From Spirochaetae bacterium HGW-Spirochaetae-1 (GTDB lineage: Bacteria; Spirochaetota; UBA4802; UBA5550): a DNA stretch of 64,000 nt. A program made the position numbers and the translations under genes. The stretch is from positions 252,080 to 316,079 of the forward strand of contig PGXY01000009.1 in NCBI GenBank assembly GCA_002839375.1, read 5' to 3'. The notes below the pieces were generated by a model. It worked only from the letters and a program-made list of their open reading frames with translations, was not told where the DNA came from and made no database searches. Positions 1 through 8,616 of this stretch are shown here, piece by piece. Each line of letters opens with the position of its first letter. The stretch's first letter is position 1.

Positions 1-234
1 TTCAATACGGATATAATTGGTATCAAAAATATCCTCCTCTTTCAGCATGCCTGCTTTTACCATTAATTCCATGACCTCGCTCATTGCCCGGGCGCCTGAG
101 AGGGCCTCAATTCTGCATTTTTCAAAGAGCTGGTCTTCCAGTTTTTCAAATATCATGCTTATAATAAAATAGGAACCCACACTGAGAACTATACATATTC
201 CGACTATCAGCATTACTTTTCTTATAAAACTCAT
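1..234 (-). CDS. N-terminus of a chemoreceptor-like membrane sensor (partial)
   Basis: The reading frame is open from an ATG at 234 to the window edge (78 codons seen). It begins with a short basic stretch, then one hydrophobic helix at residues 8-28, then an amphipathic helix leading into an extracytoplasmic domain. The segment ending DTNYIRIE resembles the start of the sensory domain in a group of bacterial methyl-accepting chemotaxis proteins. An AAGGTG Shine-Dalgarno lies 5 bases before the ATG. The signalling domain is outside the window, so a histidine kinase or cyclase with the same sensor is possible. A sigma-28-like site upstream fits a chemotaxis gene. Confidence 0.6.
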   Translation of the reverse strand, partial: MSFIRKVMLIVGICIVLSVGSYFIISMIFEKLEDQLFEKCRIEALSGARAMSEVMELMVKAGMLKEEDIFDTNYIRIE

Positions 235-294
235 GGGGCACCTTTTTTTATATAGTTATGGATAGGACTTTATACCGGTTTAACCACATAGGCC

Positions 295-322
295 TTATCG
301 GTCATACGTCCCCCCGTCTTGA
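295..322 (-). promoter_or_regulatory. candidate sigma-28 (FliA) promoter
   Basis: Read on the minus strand, ACCGATAA (7 of 8 to the FliA -10 consensus GCCGATAA) lies 12 bases after TCAAGACG, a weak match to the -35 consensus TAAAGTTT. It sits about 60 bases before the ATG of the left-edge sensor gene, the expected place for a flagellar/chemotaxis promoter. The weak -35 makes it tentative. Confidence 0.3.
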
Positions 323-401
323 CGGTTCGACATCAATATAAGCAATTATCCCTTTAACAATGAAAAAAAAATCGAAAAATGTCAACGATTTTTGCTTTCA
401 C

Positions 402-431
402 TTGACTTTTAGTCTCTTGGGGGAATTCTAT
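402..431 (+). promoter_or_regulatory. candidate sigma-70 promoter for the gene at 458
   Basis: TTGACT at 402-407 is followed after 17-18 bases by a weak -10 (ATTCTA/TTCTAT, 425-431), just upstream of the secreted protein gene. The same CTTGACTTTT string precedes the cytidylate-kinase-like gene at 7736. Confidence 0.35.
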
Positions 432-457
432 GGAATCAAAAACCGGAATCAATTGAG

Positions 458-1303
458 ATGAAAAAACGCCTGTCCTTCATTTTACTCCTGTTATTCCTGC
501 CTGTCACTGCGGTTTTTGTTATGCAGTCCGTGATTTATTCTTTGGAAATTGATCCCATTCAGGTCTTTTTTTCTCCCCGAGAGTTGAAAATTCTCAGGGA
601 AGGTGCGATTATTACCAGATCCCGTGTAAAAAACGGTACAATGATCACATCAGAAGGGCCGGTGGGTAAGATAACTATCCCCGTAACGAAGCAGATTCCC
701 GCCAGTTTGAATGATTTTGACCTGCTTGCCGAGGAGAAGGCCTTTTTTCCCCTTGTCACGGGTAAAAACGAGCCTCTTGCTCTGAGCAACATGCTTTTAG
801 CCTTTTCACGGCTGCGTGGCATGAAATATTATTCAAGAACCGGCGGCGTCATGGAAACCCTCATTATCCAGAGCAGGAGAATATCTTCGCCGGGATCAAC
901 AGCGGCGGTTCCTGATCCTTCCTATGGCGACATACGTGAAAAGCGGATGCATTATTTCATGTTTCAGGACAACCGCTTCGGCAATCAGCGGTTTCGCAGC
1001 GAACTCATCAGCGATGGATCAGATTTTATGCTTAAAAATATCTCCCTGGAGGCCATGAAGAAATATGGTATGCTTGTTAACAATGCCGGTGAATATCAAA
1101 TGATCTATTTTTTCCTCTATGACGCCAATGCACGGGGATATTTCTATTATGCCCTGCATGCCATGCGGGTTCGCAGCGCCGGTTTCCGGAGCATGGGGCT
1201 GGTAACACCGGAAAGTTTCGGTAATCGCCTCCGGGCCAATACGGTCCATTTTGCCGGGCTCATGGGATTGGACTGGACGGGTCGAATCAGTCCTTTTAAA
1301 TGA
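458..1303 (+). CDS. secreted hypothetical protein
   Basis: A protein of 281 residues with an N-terminal signal sequence (MKKR, then hydrophobic residues 5-25) and no later membrane helix, so it is probably periplasmic. The mature part is rich in aromatic residues and has no catalytic motif I can name. It contains segments such as MKYYSRTGGVMETL and YFFLYDANARGYFYY that suggest beta structure. The general make-up recalls spirochaetal secreted families such as DUF6675, but I could not confirm this. The Shine-Dalgarno is weak. A 91-base gap separates it from the acyl-CoA dehydrogenase operon, so co-transcription is unclear. Confidence 0.75.
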   Translation: MKKRLSFILLLLFLPVTAVFVMQSVIYSLEIDPIQVFFSPRELKILREGAIITRSRVKNGTMITSEGPVGKITIPVTKQIPASLNDFDLLAEEKAFFPLVTGKNEPLALSNMLLAFSRLRGMKYYSRTGGVMETLIIQSRRISSPGSTAAVPDPSYGDIREKRMHYFMFQDNRFGNQRFRSELISDGSDFMLKNISLEAMKKYGMLVNNAGEYQMIYFFLYDANARGYFYYALHAMRVRSAGFRSMGLVTPESFGNRLRANTVHFAGLMGLDWTGRISPFK

Positions 1304-1394
1304 GTTCCCGGAACGTTATCTATTAATCGATATGGACTTGATTTTTTACTGCCGTGATACTTGAATGGACAACACTTTAATAAGGGATTGAGAC

Positions 1395-2552
1395 ATGGAT
1401 CTGAGTTTAACCAAGACACAGAAGATGGTGCAGAAGCACATCAGGAAGTTCTCCCGGGAAGTGCTGGCTGAATGGTCGCTCTACCTGGACCGCGAGGCAA
1501 AGCCTCTTCCAGGCGATATAGTGACCGCCATGGGTAATCTGAATATATGGGGGATACAGGCTCCCCGGCAATTCGGCGGAGCCGACCTTGATACGGTCAG
1601 TTATGCCATAGTCATCGAGGAGATATCGCGTGTCAGCGCCTCGATAGGACTGGGAGTGACGGTCCATAATTCCGTATGCCTGGCCCCCCTGCTGAAATTC
1701 GGCACGGAAGATCAGAAGGAGCGTCTTGCCTATGATCTGTCAACGGGGAGAAAGATCGGTGGATTTACCGTAACGGAGCCCAATGCCGGTTCCGACGCAG
1801 GCGGTGTCCAGACAACGGCCTCGGATGACGGCGATGCCTATATCCTGAACGGTCAGAAGGCCTTTGTCACCAATGGCGGCGTGGGCGATGTTTTTCTCGT
1901 TGCCGCCGTGTTTGACGCAGCCAGGAAGAGCAGGGGTATAGGGATCTTTATCGTTGAAAAGGGGATGCGGGGATTTTCCGTGGGAAAAATCGAGGACATG
2001 ATGGGGATGCGGGGGAATATGGTTTCCGAGCTCATACTGGACAATGTACGCGTTCCGAAAACCAATGTGCTGGGACGGCCTGAGGACGGATTTAAAATAT
2101 CCATGCAGACCCTTGATATGGGGCGTATCGGTATAGCGGCACAGGCCCTGGGCATCGGCATGGCCGCCTATGAAGCGGCAGCCGTCTACGCGACGGAGCG
2201 CAAGCAGTTCAATAAACCAATCGGCACATTCCAGGGAGTGTCCTTTAAGCTGGCCGAGATGAAGACGAAGCTCGAGGCTGCCCGGCTTCTCGTTTATAAG
2301 GCCGCCTGCAATAAGGATAAAGGTCTTCCCTATACGACCGAAGCGGCCATGTGCAAATATTATGCGCCGGGGGCGGCCCTGGATGTGTGCCAGGAGGCCC
2401 TGCAGATTTTCGGCGGATACGGTTACGTCAAGGAACTTCCCGTGGAGCGTTATTATCGGGATGTGAAAATAACACAGATATATGAGGGGACTTCCGAGGT
2501 CATGAAGATCATTATCGGTAACGCCATCCTCAAAGAATTCAGCAAGTTATAA
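1395..2552 (+). CDS. acyl-CoA dehydrogenase
   Basis: A 385-residue FAD enzyme that introduces the trans-2 double bond into acyl-CoA and passes electrons to EtfAB. Recognisable family features are the FAD/substrate loop around GGFTVTEPNAGSDAGG, the central beta domain, and the C-terminal helical domain with QIFGGYGYVKELPVER and YEGTSEVMK, in which the Glu is the expected catalytic base. The length is normal for the short-chain family. AAGGGA lies 8 bases before the ATG. The etfB and etfA genes follow at once (16 bases, then abutting), so the dehydrogenase and its electron acceptor are encoded together. Substrate chain length cannot be read from sequence. Confidence 0.95.
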   Translation: MDLSLTKTQKMVQKHIRKFSREVLAEWSLYLDREAKPLPGDIVTAMGNLNIWGIQAPRQFGGADLDTVSYAIVIEEISRVSASIGLGVTVHNSVCLAPLLKFGTEDQKERLAYDLSTGRKIGGFTVTEPNAGSDAGGVQTTASDDGDAYILNGQKAFVTNGGVGDVFLVAAVFDAARKSRGIGIFIVEKGMRGFSVGKIEDMMGMRGNMVSELILDNVRVPKTNVLGRPEDGFKISMQTLDMGRIGIAAQALGIGMAAYEAAAVYATERKQFNKPIGTFQGVSFKLAEMKTKLEAARLLVYKAACNKDKGLPYTTEAAMCKYYAPGAALDVCQEALQIFGGYGYVKELPVERYYRDVKITQIYEGTSEVMKIIIGNAILKEFSKL

Positions 2553-2568
2553 TATAAGGGAAAGAGCC

Positions 2569-3360
2569 ATGCTTACTATTGCCGTGTGTATAAAACAGGT
2601 ACCCGACACCCATATGGTTAAAATCGATCCTGTCAGGGGTACCCTGGAGCGCGACAGGATACCGAACATAATGAATCCCGATGACATGCATGCCATCGAG
2701 ATGGCCCTGTCCCTCAGGGGGCGCTACGGTGGTACCGTAACCGCCGTAACCATGGGGCCTCCCCAGGCAGCCGAGATACTCGAAGAGTCCTATGCCATGG
2801 GTGTAGACAGCGCCGTGCTCGTCTCGGACTCCTGTTTTGCCGGGTCCGACTCTTATGTGACGGGGAAAATACTCTCGCGTGCCATTGCCGGTCTCGGTTC
2901 CTTCGATATTGTGATCACCGGCGTGGAGGCCGTGGACGGAAGCACGGCCAGCGTGGGATACCACCTCTCGGAATTTCTCCATATGCCCCTGATTACGCAG
3001 ATTCATAAAATCGATATCGAAGAAAAACATGCCGTCATAGAACGGTTATATGGACACGAATACCAGAAGATACGGGTCGATCTTCCTCTGATATTGTCGG
3101 TGAATAAAAGCACCAACGTTGTTCGCTTTCCGGCCCTGGCAGATATCCGGACCTGTTTTGAGAAGCCCATCAGAAAAATGACCATGGAAGATATAGGCGG
3201 ATCGGAAAAGGAATACGGGTTATACGGTTCACCGACGGTTGTTATCCAGTCCGAATCCTTTGTCCACGCCAGGGAGCGGGAAACCATGAACGGAAACCTG
3301 CAGGAAAAGGTCGAGGAGCTCCTGGTCAGGCTGAAGAAACATAATATCATCAGGTATTGA
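2569..3360 (+). CDS. etfB: electron transfer flavoprotein beta subunit
   Basis: A 263-residue EtfB. It shows the N-terminal AVCIKQVPDT motif, the GPPQAAEILEESYAMGVD segment and DIVITGVEAVDGSTASVGY, the nucleotide/FAD-side loop typical of the beta subunit. With EtfA it accepts electrons from the acyl-CoA dehydrogenase encoded just upstream and hands them on to a quinone reductase, or takes part in bifurcation; no partner for the latter is seen here. The start is an ATG preceded by AAGGGA. The stop codon lies next to or overlaps the candidate starts of etfA. Confidence 0.95.
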   Translation: MLTIAVCIKQVPDTHMVKIDPVRGTLERDRIPNIMNPDDMHAIEMALSLRGRYGGTVTAVTMGPPQAAEILEESYAMGVDSAVLVSDSCFAGSDSYVTGKILSRAIAGLGSFDIVITGVEAVDGSTASVGYHLSEFLHMPLITQIHKIDIEEKHAVIERLYGHEYQKIRVDLPLILSVNKSTNVVRFPALADIRTCFEKPIRKMTMEDIGGSEKEYGLYGSPTVVIQSESFVHARERETMNGNLQEKVEELLVRLKKHNIIRY

Positions 3361-3392
3361 TGACATCCTCTCAATGTATGGAAGAGCGGCAT

Positions 3393-4439
3393 ATGGAAAA
3401 GAAAGGCGGAAGAGAAAGTAAAGGCGTCATGGTCTTCGTGGAGATACAGGACCACGAACGGGTGCTCGAGGGAGCCCGTGAGTTGTTGACAAAGGGCAGG
3501 GACCTGGCCGACAGGCTTGGTGAACAGGTTTATGCCGTTGTCCTGGCACTTGAGGCTGAAAAATATCTGGCTGACGTTAAGAATTTTGGACCTGACTTTA
3601 TTCTTTATATGAGTCACAATGACCTGAAGCATTACAATAGTGAAATATTTCCAGAACTCTTCACCGGACTGATCAGAGAATATAATCCTTCCATTCTGCT
3701 CATTCCCTCCACGGAGGCTGGATCGGACCTGGCGCCCCGTCTTTCCCAGCGTTTTCATACGGGCCTGACAGCCCATTGCACCGGTCTTGACATTATCGAT
3801 TCGGAAAAGCATGGAAAGGGACTGCTGCTCATGAAGAGACCAGCCTTCAGCGGGAACATGGTGGCATCGATCATCTGCCCCGAAAGCCGGCCCCAGATAG
3901 CCACGGTGCAGCCCGGTGTCTTTGAAAAAGCGGAAAGGACCGGTCTGCATGCCGATGTGATTGAGCTTGCCTATTCGTTCGATTCCTCGTCACTACGGGT
4001 CGTAAACTGTGAAGCGCCGCGGCGCTGGGACAGGTGTACTGTCTCCCTGGAGCAGGCCGATGTAGTCATTGCCGGCGGAAGGGGACTTGGTGCTAAGCGT
4101 AATTTTGACAGGCTTTTCGAATTATCCCAGATGCTGGGCGGGGAAGTGGGAGCGACACGTGTCCCCGTTTTTAACGGTTGGTGCGGGATGGAGCGGATGA
4201 TCGGCCAGACAGGCAAAACCGTGAAGCCCCGGCTCTACATGGGATTTGGCATATCGGGACAGATACAACACACAACCTCCATTGTTGATGCTGAAATAAT
4301 CGTATCGGTCAATGCCGACCCGGGAGCCCCCATATTTGATATTTCCGATTATGTCATACAGGAAGATGCCGCCAGGTTTCTCGAAGCTCTCATAGAGCGG
4401 CTCAAGAAGGAGAAACTTACTTTCGCATGTGGCATGTAA
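3393..4439 (+). CDS. etfA: electron transfer flavoprotein alpha subunit
   Basis: EtfA of about 348 residues. The N-terminal domain starts with VMVFVEIQD. The C-terminal FAD domain shows VVIAGGRGLGAKRNFD, GGEVGATRVPVFNGWC, IGQTGKTVKPRLYMGFGISG and QIQHTTSIVDAEIIVSVNAD, all family hallmarks. I chose the ATG at 3393 because GGAAGAG lies 6 bases before it. An ATG overlapping the etfB stop (3360) is an alternative that adds 11 residues. It forms the FAD-binding heterodimer with EtfB and is the last gene of the acyl-CoA dehydrogenase operon. Confidence 0.93.
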   Translation: MEKKGGRESKGVMVFVEIQDHERVLEGARELLTKGRDLADRLGEQVYAVVLALEAEKYLADVKNFGPDFILYMSHNDLKHYNSEIFPELFTGLIREYNPSILLIPSTEAGSDLAPRLSQRFHTGLTAHCTGLDIIDSEKHGKGLLLMKRPAFSGNMVASIICPESRPQIATVQPGVFEKAERTGLHADVIELAYSFDSSSLRVVNCEAPRRWDRCTVSLEQADVVIAGGRGLGAKRNFDRLFELSQMLGGEVGATRVPVFNGWCGMERMIGQTGKTVKPRLYMGFGISGQIQHTTSIVDAEIIVSVNADPGAPIFDISDYVIQEDAARFLEALIERLKKEKLTFACGM

Positions 4440-4497
4440 AGTGGAAGCTGTTCTATGGCCCTGTTTCCGGTGTCAATGATAGTCTGTAAAATTGGGC

Positions 4498-4526
4498 TTG
4501 ATTTTAATACCCGGAAGCATTACAAT
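4498..4526 (+). promoter_or_regulatory. sigma-70 promoter for the winged-helix/ferredoxin gene
   Basis: TTGATT (4498-4503), a 17-base spacer, then TACAAT (4521-4526), ending 43 bases before the ATG at 4570. Both boxes match consensus well, so this gene appears to be transcribed separately from the etf operon. Confidence 0.6.
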
Positions 4527-4569
4527 CGATGTGTACCGTCCATATAATTAAACACCACCGGGGGCCGTC

Positions 4570-5562
4570 ATGTCTGATGATAATCTTTATCGTGATCTCT
4601 GTAGTAAAATGGGGCTGGTCAATTCAGAAAGCCTTTTTAAAGTATGGAAAACTCTCTGCACTGTTGAGGAGGCCAGGGTAGCCCTCATGCTGCCGGGCCA
4701 TGTGGATGAACTGGCCGTGAAGTCCGGTGATGATAAAACCAGGGTCGCCGGCCTTCTTACATCACTTTTTAAAAAGGGTGCTGTTTTCAAATCGCAGCGT
4801 GACGGGAAAACCGTGTATAAGCTGGCAAAGAATATCATCCAGTTTCACGACGCAAGCATTCTCTGGGATGATGCCGACCAGGACTTTTTCAATATGTGGA
4901 AACGAGTCATGGATGAAGATTTCGCCGCCATGATGCGGAACCTGCCTGAATCGGTGAAACTCCCCTCATTCATGCGGGTCATTCCTATTGATGAGCATAT
5001 TCGGCACGGCAGTGCAGTTCTTCCCTACGAAGAATGCGTACACCTCGTTTCGAAAGCAGAGCAGCTTGCCGTGGTAAAATGCCCGTGCCGGCTGAGCCAG
5101 CAGAATTGCGACGCGCTCATTGAGGCCTGCATACAGCTCAACCGGGGCGCTGAATACGCCCTTGACAGGGGGCACGGCAGACAGATCAGCCGGGAGGAAG
5201 CCCTGGATATCCTGAAAAAATCAGAGGAAGCCGGACTCGTCCACATGGCTGAAAACAAGGGTTATGGAAACGTCATCTGTAACTGCTGCAACTGCTGTTG
5301 CGAAATGTTCCGGTTGAAGGATAATTCAAAAAAGGAATGGATTCTCTCCCCGAGCCGCTATCATGCCGATGTTGATGCTTCGCGGTGTACTGCCTGCGGG
5401 CTTTGTCTTGATACCTGTCCTGTTGACGCCATAACGCTCGGTGATGTTTCAGAAATCGACACGAGTCTCTGCATAGGATGCGGTCTCTGTGCTGCAAACT
5501 GCCCGGAGAAGGCTATTTTGCTGGTACCGGTGCGCGAAGAACAGCATATACCGGTAAAATAA
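4570..5562 (+). CDS. winged-helix-like / 4Fe-4S ferredoxin-domain protein
   Basis: A protein of 330 residues. Residues ~25-95 look like a winged-helix domain (helix pairs, then a GKTVYKL wing). The middle carries an unusual cysteine set (KCPCR, QNCDA, EACIQ, then CNCCNCCC). The C-terminus is a classical two-cluster ferredoxin with CTACGLCLDTCP and CIGCGLCAANCP, able to bind two [4Fe-4S] clusters. Related proteins occur in anaerobes and often include the middle cysteine domain; their function is not established to my knowledge. The make-up suggests a redox-responsive regulator or an electron carrier docking to a partner. It has its own promoter. Confidence 0.85.
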   Translation: MSDDNLYRDLCSKMGLVNSESLFKVWKTLCTVEEARVALMLPGHVDELAVKSGDDKTRVAGLLTSLFKKGAVFKSQRDGKTVYKLAKNIIQFHDASILWDDADQDFFNMWKRVMDEDFAAMMRNLPESVKLPSFMRVIPIDEHIRHGSAVLPYEECVHLVSKAEQLAVVKCPCRLSQQNCDALIEACIQLNRGAEYALDRGHGRQISREEALDILKKSEEAGLVHMAENKGYGNVICNCCNCCCEMFRLKDNSKKEWILSPSRYHADVDASRCTACGLCLDTCPVDAITLGDVSEIDTSLCIGCGLCAANCPEKAILLVPVREEQHIPVK

Positions 5563-5574
5563 GAGGAGACCCCT

Positions 5575-5631
5575 ATGAAAGAAATATGCCATGATGGGAA
5601 TATTTTTATCTTGACGTATGAAAAAATATAG
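5575..5631 (+). CDS. possible 18-residue microprotein or gene remnant
   Basis: An ATG at 5575 with a strong AGAGGAG Shine-Dalgarno 7-8 bases upstream opens a frame of only 18 codons before TAG at 5629. It follows the ferredoxin-domain gene by 12 bases. The good ribosome site argues for translation. The short product has no recognised motif and may be the decayed start of a former gene or a coupling leader. Confidence 0.2.
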   Translation: MKEICHDGNIFILTYEKI

Positions 5632-5660
5632 GCTTTCTTTTCTCTAAGATTAGAAAAGCC

Positions 5661-7610
5661 ATGGCGCAGGACAGCAATTCAAAAAAAATAGAACGTCGGG
5701 CCCGTTCACTTCTCTTAAACAAGGAAATCCCCCAGGCCAAGATGGAGCTGGTGCGGGCCCTTATGAACAACGCCGATATACATTCCGAAGAGCGGTATCG
5801 AGCCATCATCGAACTGATACAGGGATGCCCGGATCGGCAGGTGAAGGAGCTCGTTGAAGCCTCAGACCGGAAACGGCAGGCAGCCGTTCGAAGAAAAAAA
5901 CCCCAAGCTCCTTCGGAAGAGAGGGAGCAGCTCGCCGCCGCGTCCGTGGAATATATGCCCACGGAAACATCCTATTACATCGATGAATTGAGAAAACGCT
6001 ATGACTATCTGGGGCTTTTTAAAAAACGCTTGCTCGTCCGCCGGAACAACCGGTTCGGCATCGGTTTCCGCAGGAGGCTCATCCCCAACCGACGGCTTCT
6101 GAAAGTCATGGGAGACATAGTCGGTTTTCAGCAGGAAATAGTCATGAGGCTCTCCACAATTCTCATGATGATCCTGAACGATAAAAGCATAGAAGACCCA
6201 TCGGTATTCAACTATCTGCGCCGCATACGCGTCTGGCTCATGGTGGAGCCCCTGTGCAGCCAGTCCATGAACACGATTAAATGGATGGAGCGCGCCAATT
6301 TTGAACGGGAGTTCCGGAATTACCTGGTTAACTATTTCGGTTTCCAGAAGATGGGAGGCGAACTTAAAGAAGAAATCATTCTCATGGTTGAAAATAAGAT
6401 GCGGGAGATGGAGGACCTGAAGAAAGAAAATATTTATGAGAAAGAACCCGATCATCTGCGCCGCGAGAAAGAGAAAAGAAACCTGACAAGGGAAAAAACA
6501 ATCTATGACTATATGGTCCTCTTCCGGTCCTTCCTCTACGGCGAACAGATGGAGAACAATATCATAACAGATTTTCTCAGGCAGCAGTATCGTATCAGTG
6601 GAATAACCACGTTGTTCACGATTATCATAGAAGTGCTTATATATCAGCGCCCTGCGAAGATTGAGGAATTTATCTACCGCTATCGGGTCAGGACTCCCGA
6701 GGTGAGTCCTGAAGTCTGGGATTACAGCGAGGACTATCTGAAAAAAGTAGGGAAGGATCCTGAATCCAGGAGACAGCGGGAACTGGAGCACCTGAAGAAG
6801 AACGTTTCTTCCTATGAACTGGTATACAAGATGCTTAAGGTTGAGGACAGGGGCAGAAGCCTTCTCATGCGGGGGGTCGAGGCCCAGTGGAAGATACTGG
6901 ACAAGAGCAAACATGATCCCCAGGATGTTTTTGATAATAATTATATCAACTATCTCGATGCTGCCGTGCAGTTTTTTAAAAATGCTTTTACCTGTCTCAT
7001 AAACGGCACTCCCATAACGTTCCGTGACGAGCATCGCGACGAGTTCGAGAGCTCCGTTTTTACCGCAGATATTTTTGACGATGAACTGAAGGCCTTTGAA
7101 AGCCTGCTTAACGCGATGCACCAGTTCAGGACCGCCAATCCGACCCTGAACCTGAAGCGGGAGGAGGCAGTAAGAATAATGAGGAAACAGCTGGCCACCA
7201 TGAATCACGTGGAGGACCTGATCGGTTCCATGGGGGAATATTTTTATGACCTGGCAAAGAAGCTGCTTTTTTTCTATGAGCAGCACCGCCTGTGGATTTT
7301 TTACGGCAATCAGGCCTCCGGTAAGGGCATGATACGGAGGCCACTGGAGCGCACTGATCTGGCCGGGGAGAGAGAGGAGGGAAGGCCGCTTCCCTTTTAC
7401 GACTGTTCCATTATCAGGATTGAAAGCGGCACTGCTCTGAGCGACCAACTCGTGGGGAAAAAAGTGCTTGGCAATTCTTCCGGTGAAGGTATCATTGGTT
7501 ATATAATATCCTACGCGTTTCAGATTGCTCACCAATGCGGTAACTCCCGGCTCCTCTCTGATCTTGAGGAGCGAAAAAAAATCCTCCGACGGATACAGGA
7601 CCTGAGTTAA
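5661..7610 (+). CDS. large cytoplasmic protein of unknown function
   Basis: A 649-residue hydrophilic protein without signal peptide or transmembrane helix. It is rich in charged helices: residues 1-90 look like helical repeats (ERRARSLLLNKE, ELVRALMNN), followed by a basic stretch of about 25 residues (KKRLLVRRNNRF, FRRRLIPNRRLL). I do not recognise catalytic motifs. The size and charge pattern recall spirochaete-restricted proteins such as the DUF5312 group; that link is a guess. Near the C-terminus, SGKGMIRRPLERTD is not a Walker A motif (no GxxxxGKS/T). The start ATG has only a weak Shine-Dalgarno (AGAAAAG). The gene stands alone. Confidence 0.85.
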   Translation: MAQDSNSKKIERRARSLLLNKEIPQAKMELVRALMNNADIHSEERYRAIIELIQGCPDRQVKELVEASDRKRQAAVRRKKPQAPSEEREQLAAASVEYMPTETSYYIDELRKRYDYLGLFKKRLLVRRNNRFGIGFRRRLIPNRRLLKVMGDIVGFQQEIVMRLSTILMMILNDKSIEDPSVFNYLRRIRVWLMVEPLCSQSMNTIKWMERANFEREFRNYLVNYFGFQKMGGELKEEIILMVENKMREMEDLKKENIYEKEPDHLRREKEKRNLTREKTIYDYMVLFRSFLYGEQMENNIITDFLRQQYRISGITTLFTIIIEVLIYQRPAKIEEFIYRYRVRTPEVSPEVWDYSEDYLKKVGKDPESRRQRELEHLKKNVSSYELVYKMLKVEDRGRSLLMRGVEAQWKILDKSKHDPQDVFDNNYINYLDAAVQFFKNAFTCLINGTPITFRDEHRDEFESSVFTADIFDDELKAFESLLNAMHQFRTANPTLNLKREEAVRIMRKQLATMNHVEDLIGSMGEYFYDLAKKLLFFYEQHRLWIFYGNQASGKGMIRRPLERTDLAGEREEGRPLPFYDCSIIRIESGTALSDQLVGKKVLGNSSGEGIIGYIISYAFQIAHQCGNSRLLSDLEERKKILRRIQDLS

Positions 7611-7667
7611 AACTCACATGAACTCTATATAAAATTATATATTTAGAAATGTTTTTTTTGTTTTCTC

Positions 7668-7698
7668 TTGACTTTTTTCCCTAGGCTGAAAATATCAT
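7668..7698 (+). promoter_or_regulatory. candidate sigma-70 promoter
   Basis: TTGACT (7668-7673) is followed by AATATC/TATCAT (7691-7698) at 17-19 bases, 38 bases before the ATG at 7736, in a T-rich stretch. Confidence 0.4.
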
Positions 7699-7735
7699 TC
7701 TGAAATGAGAAAATTACATTTTCAGGGTGATATTT

Positions 7736-8449
7736 ATGAAGCATATAGCGAACCTTAATCTGGAAACATGGGTAAAAAAACAGATTCAGCTGTGGGAACA
7801 GGCAAAAAAGGATATAATTAAAACCGATGAATTAAAGCCTTTTATAACCATATCACGGGAATATGGATGCCTGGTTAATCCCGTTGTTCTGGCGTTGGCG
7901 GAAGAATTGAATAAATATGAAAATAGCGACCAATGGAACGGTTATGATAAGGATCTGCTGCAGAAAATTCATGACGATTATGCAGTGAATGAAAAACTGC
8001 TGGAGACGCTGGATACCAAAAAGCGCGAAGAAATGACGGAACTGATGCGTGGTATGCTTACCGATTATCCTCCCCAGGTACATGCCCATTTACAGCTCAT
8101 CAAGACCGTCCGGACGCTGGCAATTCAGGGACGAAAGATAATTGTGGGCCGGGCCGGTGTAGTCATAACAAAGGATATGAAATATGGCCTGCATGTCCGC
8201 ATGGTAGCACCATTGGCCACGAGGATACAATCTGTGATGGAACGCCATGGAATCCGTGACAGGCTTGAGGCCGAAAAACTGGTGAAGGAAAAAGACAGGG
8301 CACGTCATGATTTTATGACCCAGTATGTCAAATTTGATGCCCAGAATCCTGCATCTTATGATCTCACCATAAACATGGCGAAATTTTCCCCACAAGAAAT
8401 GATAGATCTGATTATCAATGCACTCAAGTCGAAAAAATTCCTGAAATAG
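7736..8449 (+). CDS. cytidylate-kinase-like family protein
   Basis: A protein of 237 residues. The region from FITISREYGC onward matches the cytidylate-kinase-like family (Cytidylate_kin2 type): ITISREYG replaces the canonical P-loop start, followed by the helix VVLALAEELNKY and later GRKIIVGRAGVVIT and DRARHDFM. The family is a P-loop kinase relative whose substrate is unknown, so CMP kinase activity should not be assumed. I chose the ATG at 7736 (AGGGTGAT upstream) over a GTG nine bases earlier. It is monocistronic, with its own promoter and a downstream terminator. Confidence 0.85.
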   Translation: MKHIANLNLETWVKKQIQLWEQAKKDIIKTDELKPFITISREYGCLVNPVVLALAEELNKYENSDQWNGYDKDLLQKIHDDYAVNEKLLETLDTKKREEMTELMRGMLTDYPPQVHAHLQLIKTVRTLAIQGRKIIVGRAGVVITKDMKYGLHVRMVAPLATRIQSVMERHGIRDRLEAEKLVKEKDRARHDFMTQYVKFDAQNPASYDLTINMAKFSPQEMIDLIINALKSKKFLK

Positions 8450-8478
8450 ACGACGAGAACCACGTATATGACATTCAC

Positions 8479-8511
8479 AAAAGGGGTATGCCGAAAGGGT
8501 ACCCCTTTTTT
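8479..8511 (+). terminator. rho-independent terminator
   Basis: AAAAGGGGTA (8479-8488) pairs with TACCCCTTTT (8500-8509) around an 11-base loop, and the stem runs into a T tract. It ends the cytidylate-kinase-like transcript. Confidence 0.8.
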
Positions 8512-8545
8512 ATCCCTTCTGTTGCGGCCATGCCATGAAAATATA

Positions 8546-8574
8546 TTGCGAAATTTAAAAATATATATTATTCT
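8546..8574 (+). promoter_or_regulatory. candidate sigma-70 promoter for ygiQ
   Basis: TTGCGA (8546-8551), a 17-base A+T spacer, TATTCT (8569-8574), 43 bases before the ATG at 8617. Confidence 0.4.
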
Positions 8575-8616
8575 CGTCAAATACCGCGAAACGTTATTTT
8601 ACGGTCAAGGAGCGCC

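Noticed and set aside
3003-3950. 315-codon antisense frame across etfB/etfA
   Set aside because: It is opposite two clearly identified genes with conserved motifs; a chance open frame.
7317-7335. Possible P-loop in the large unknown protein (ASGKGM)
   Set aside because: It lacks the GxxxxGK[ST] pattern; not a nucleotide site.
5862-7535. 557-codon open frame antisense to the large unknown gene
   Set aside because: It lies fully opposite a frame with better codon pattern, has no ribosome site, and reads as a shadow of the plus-strand protein.
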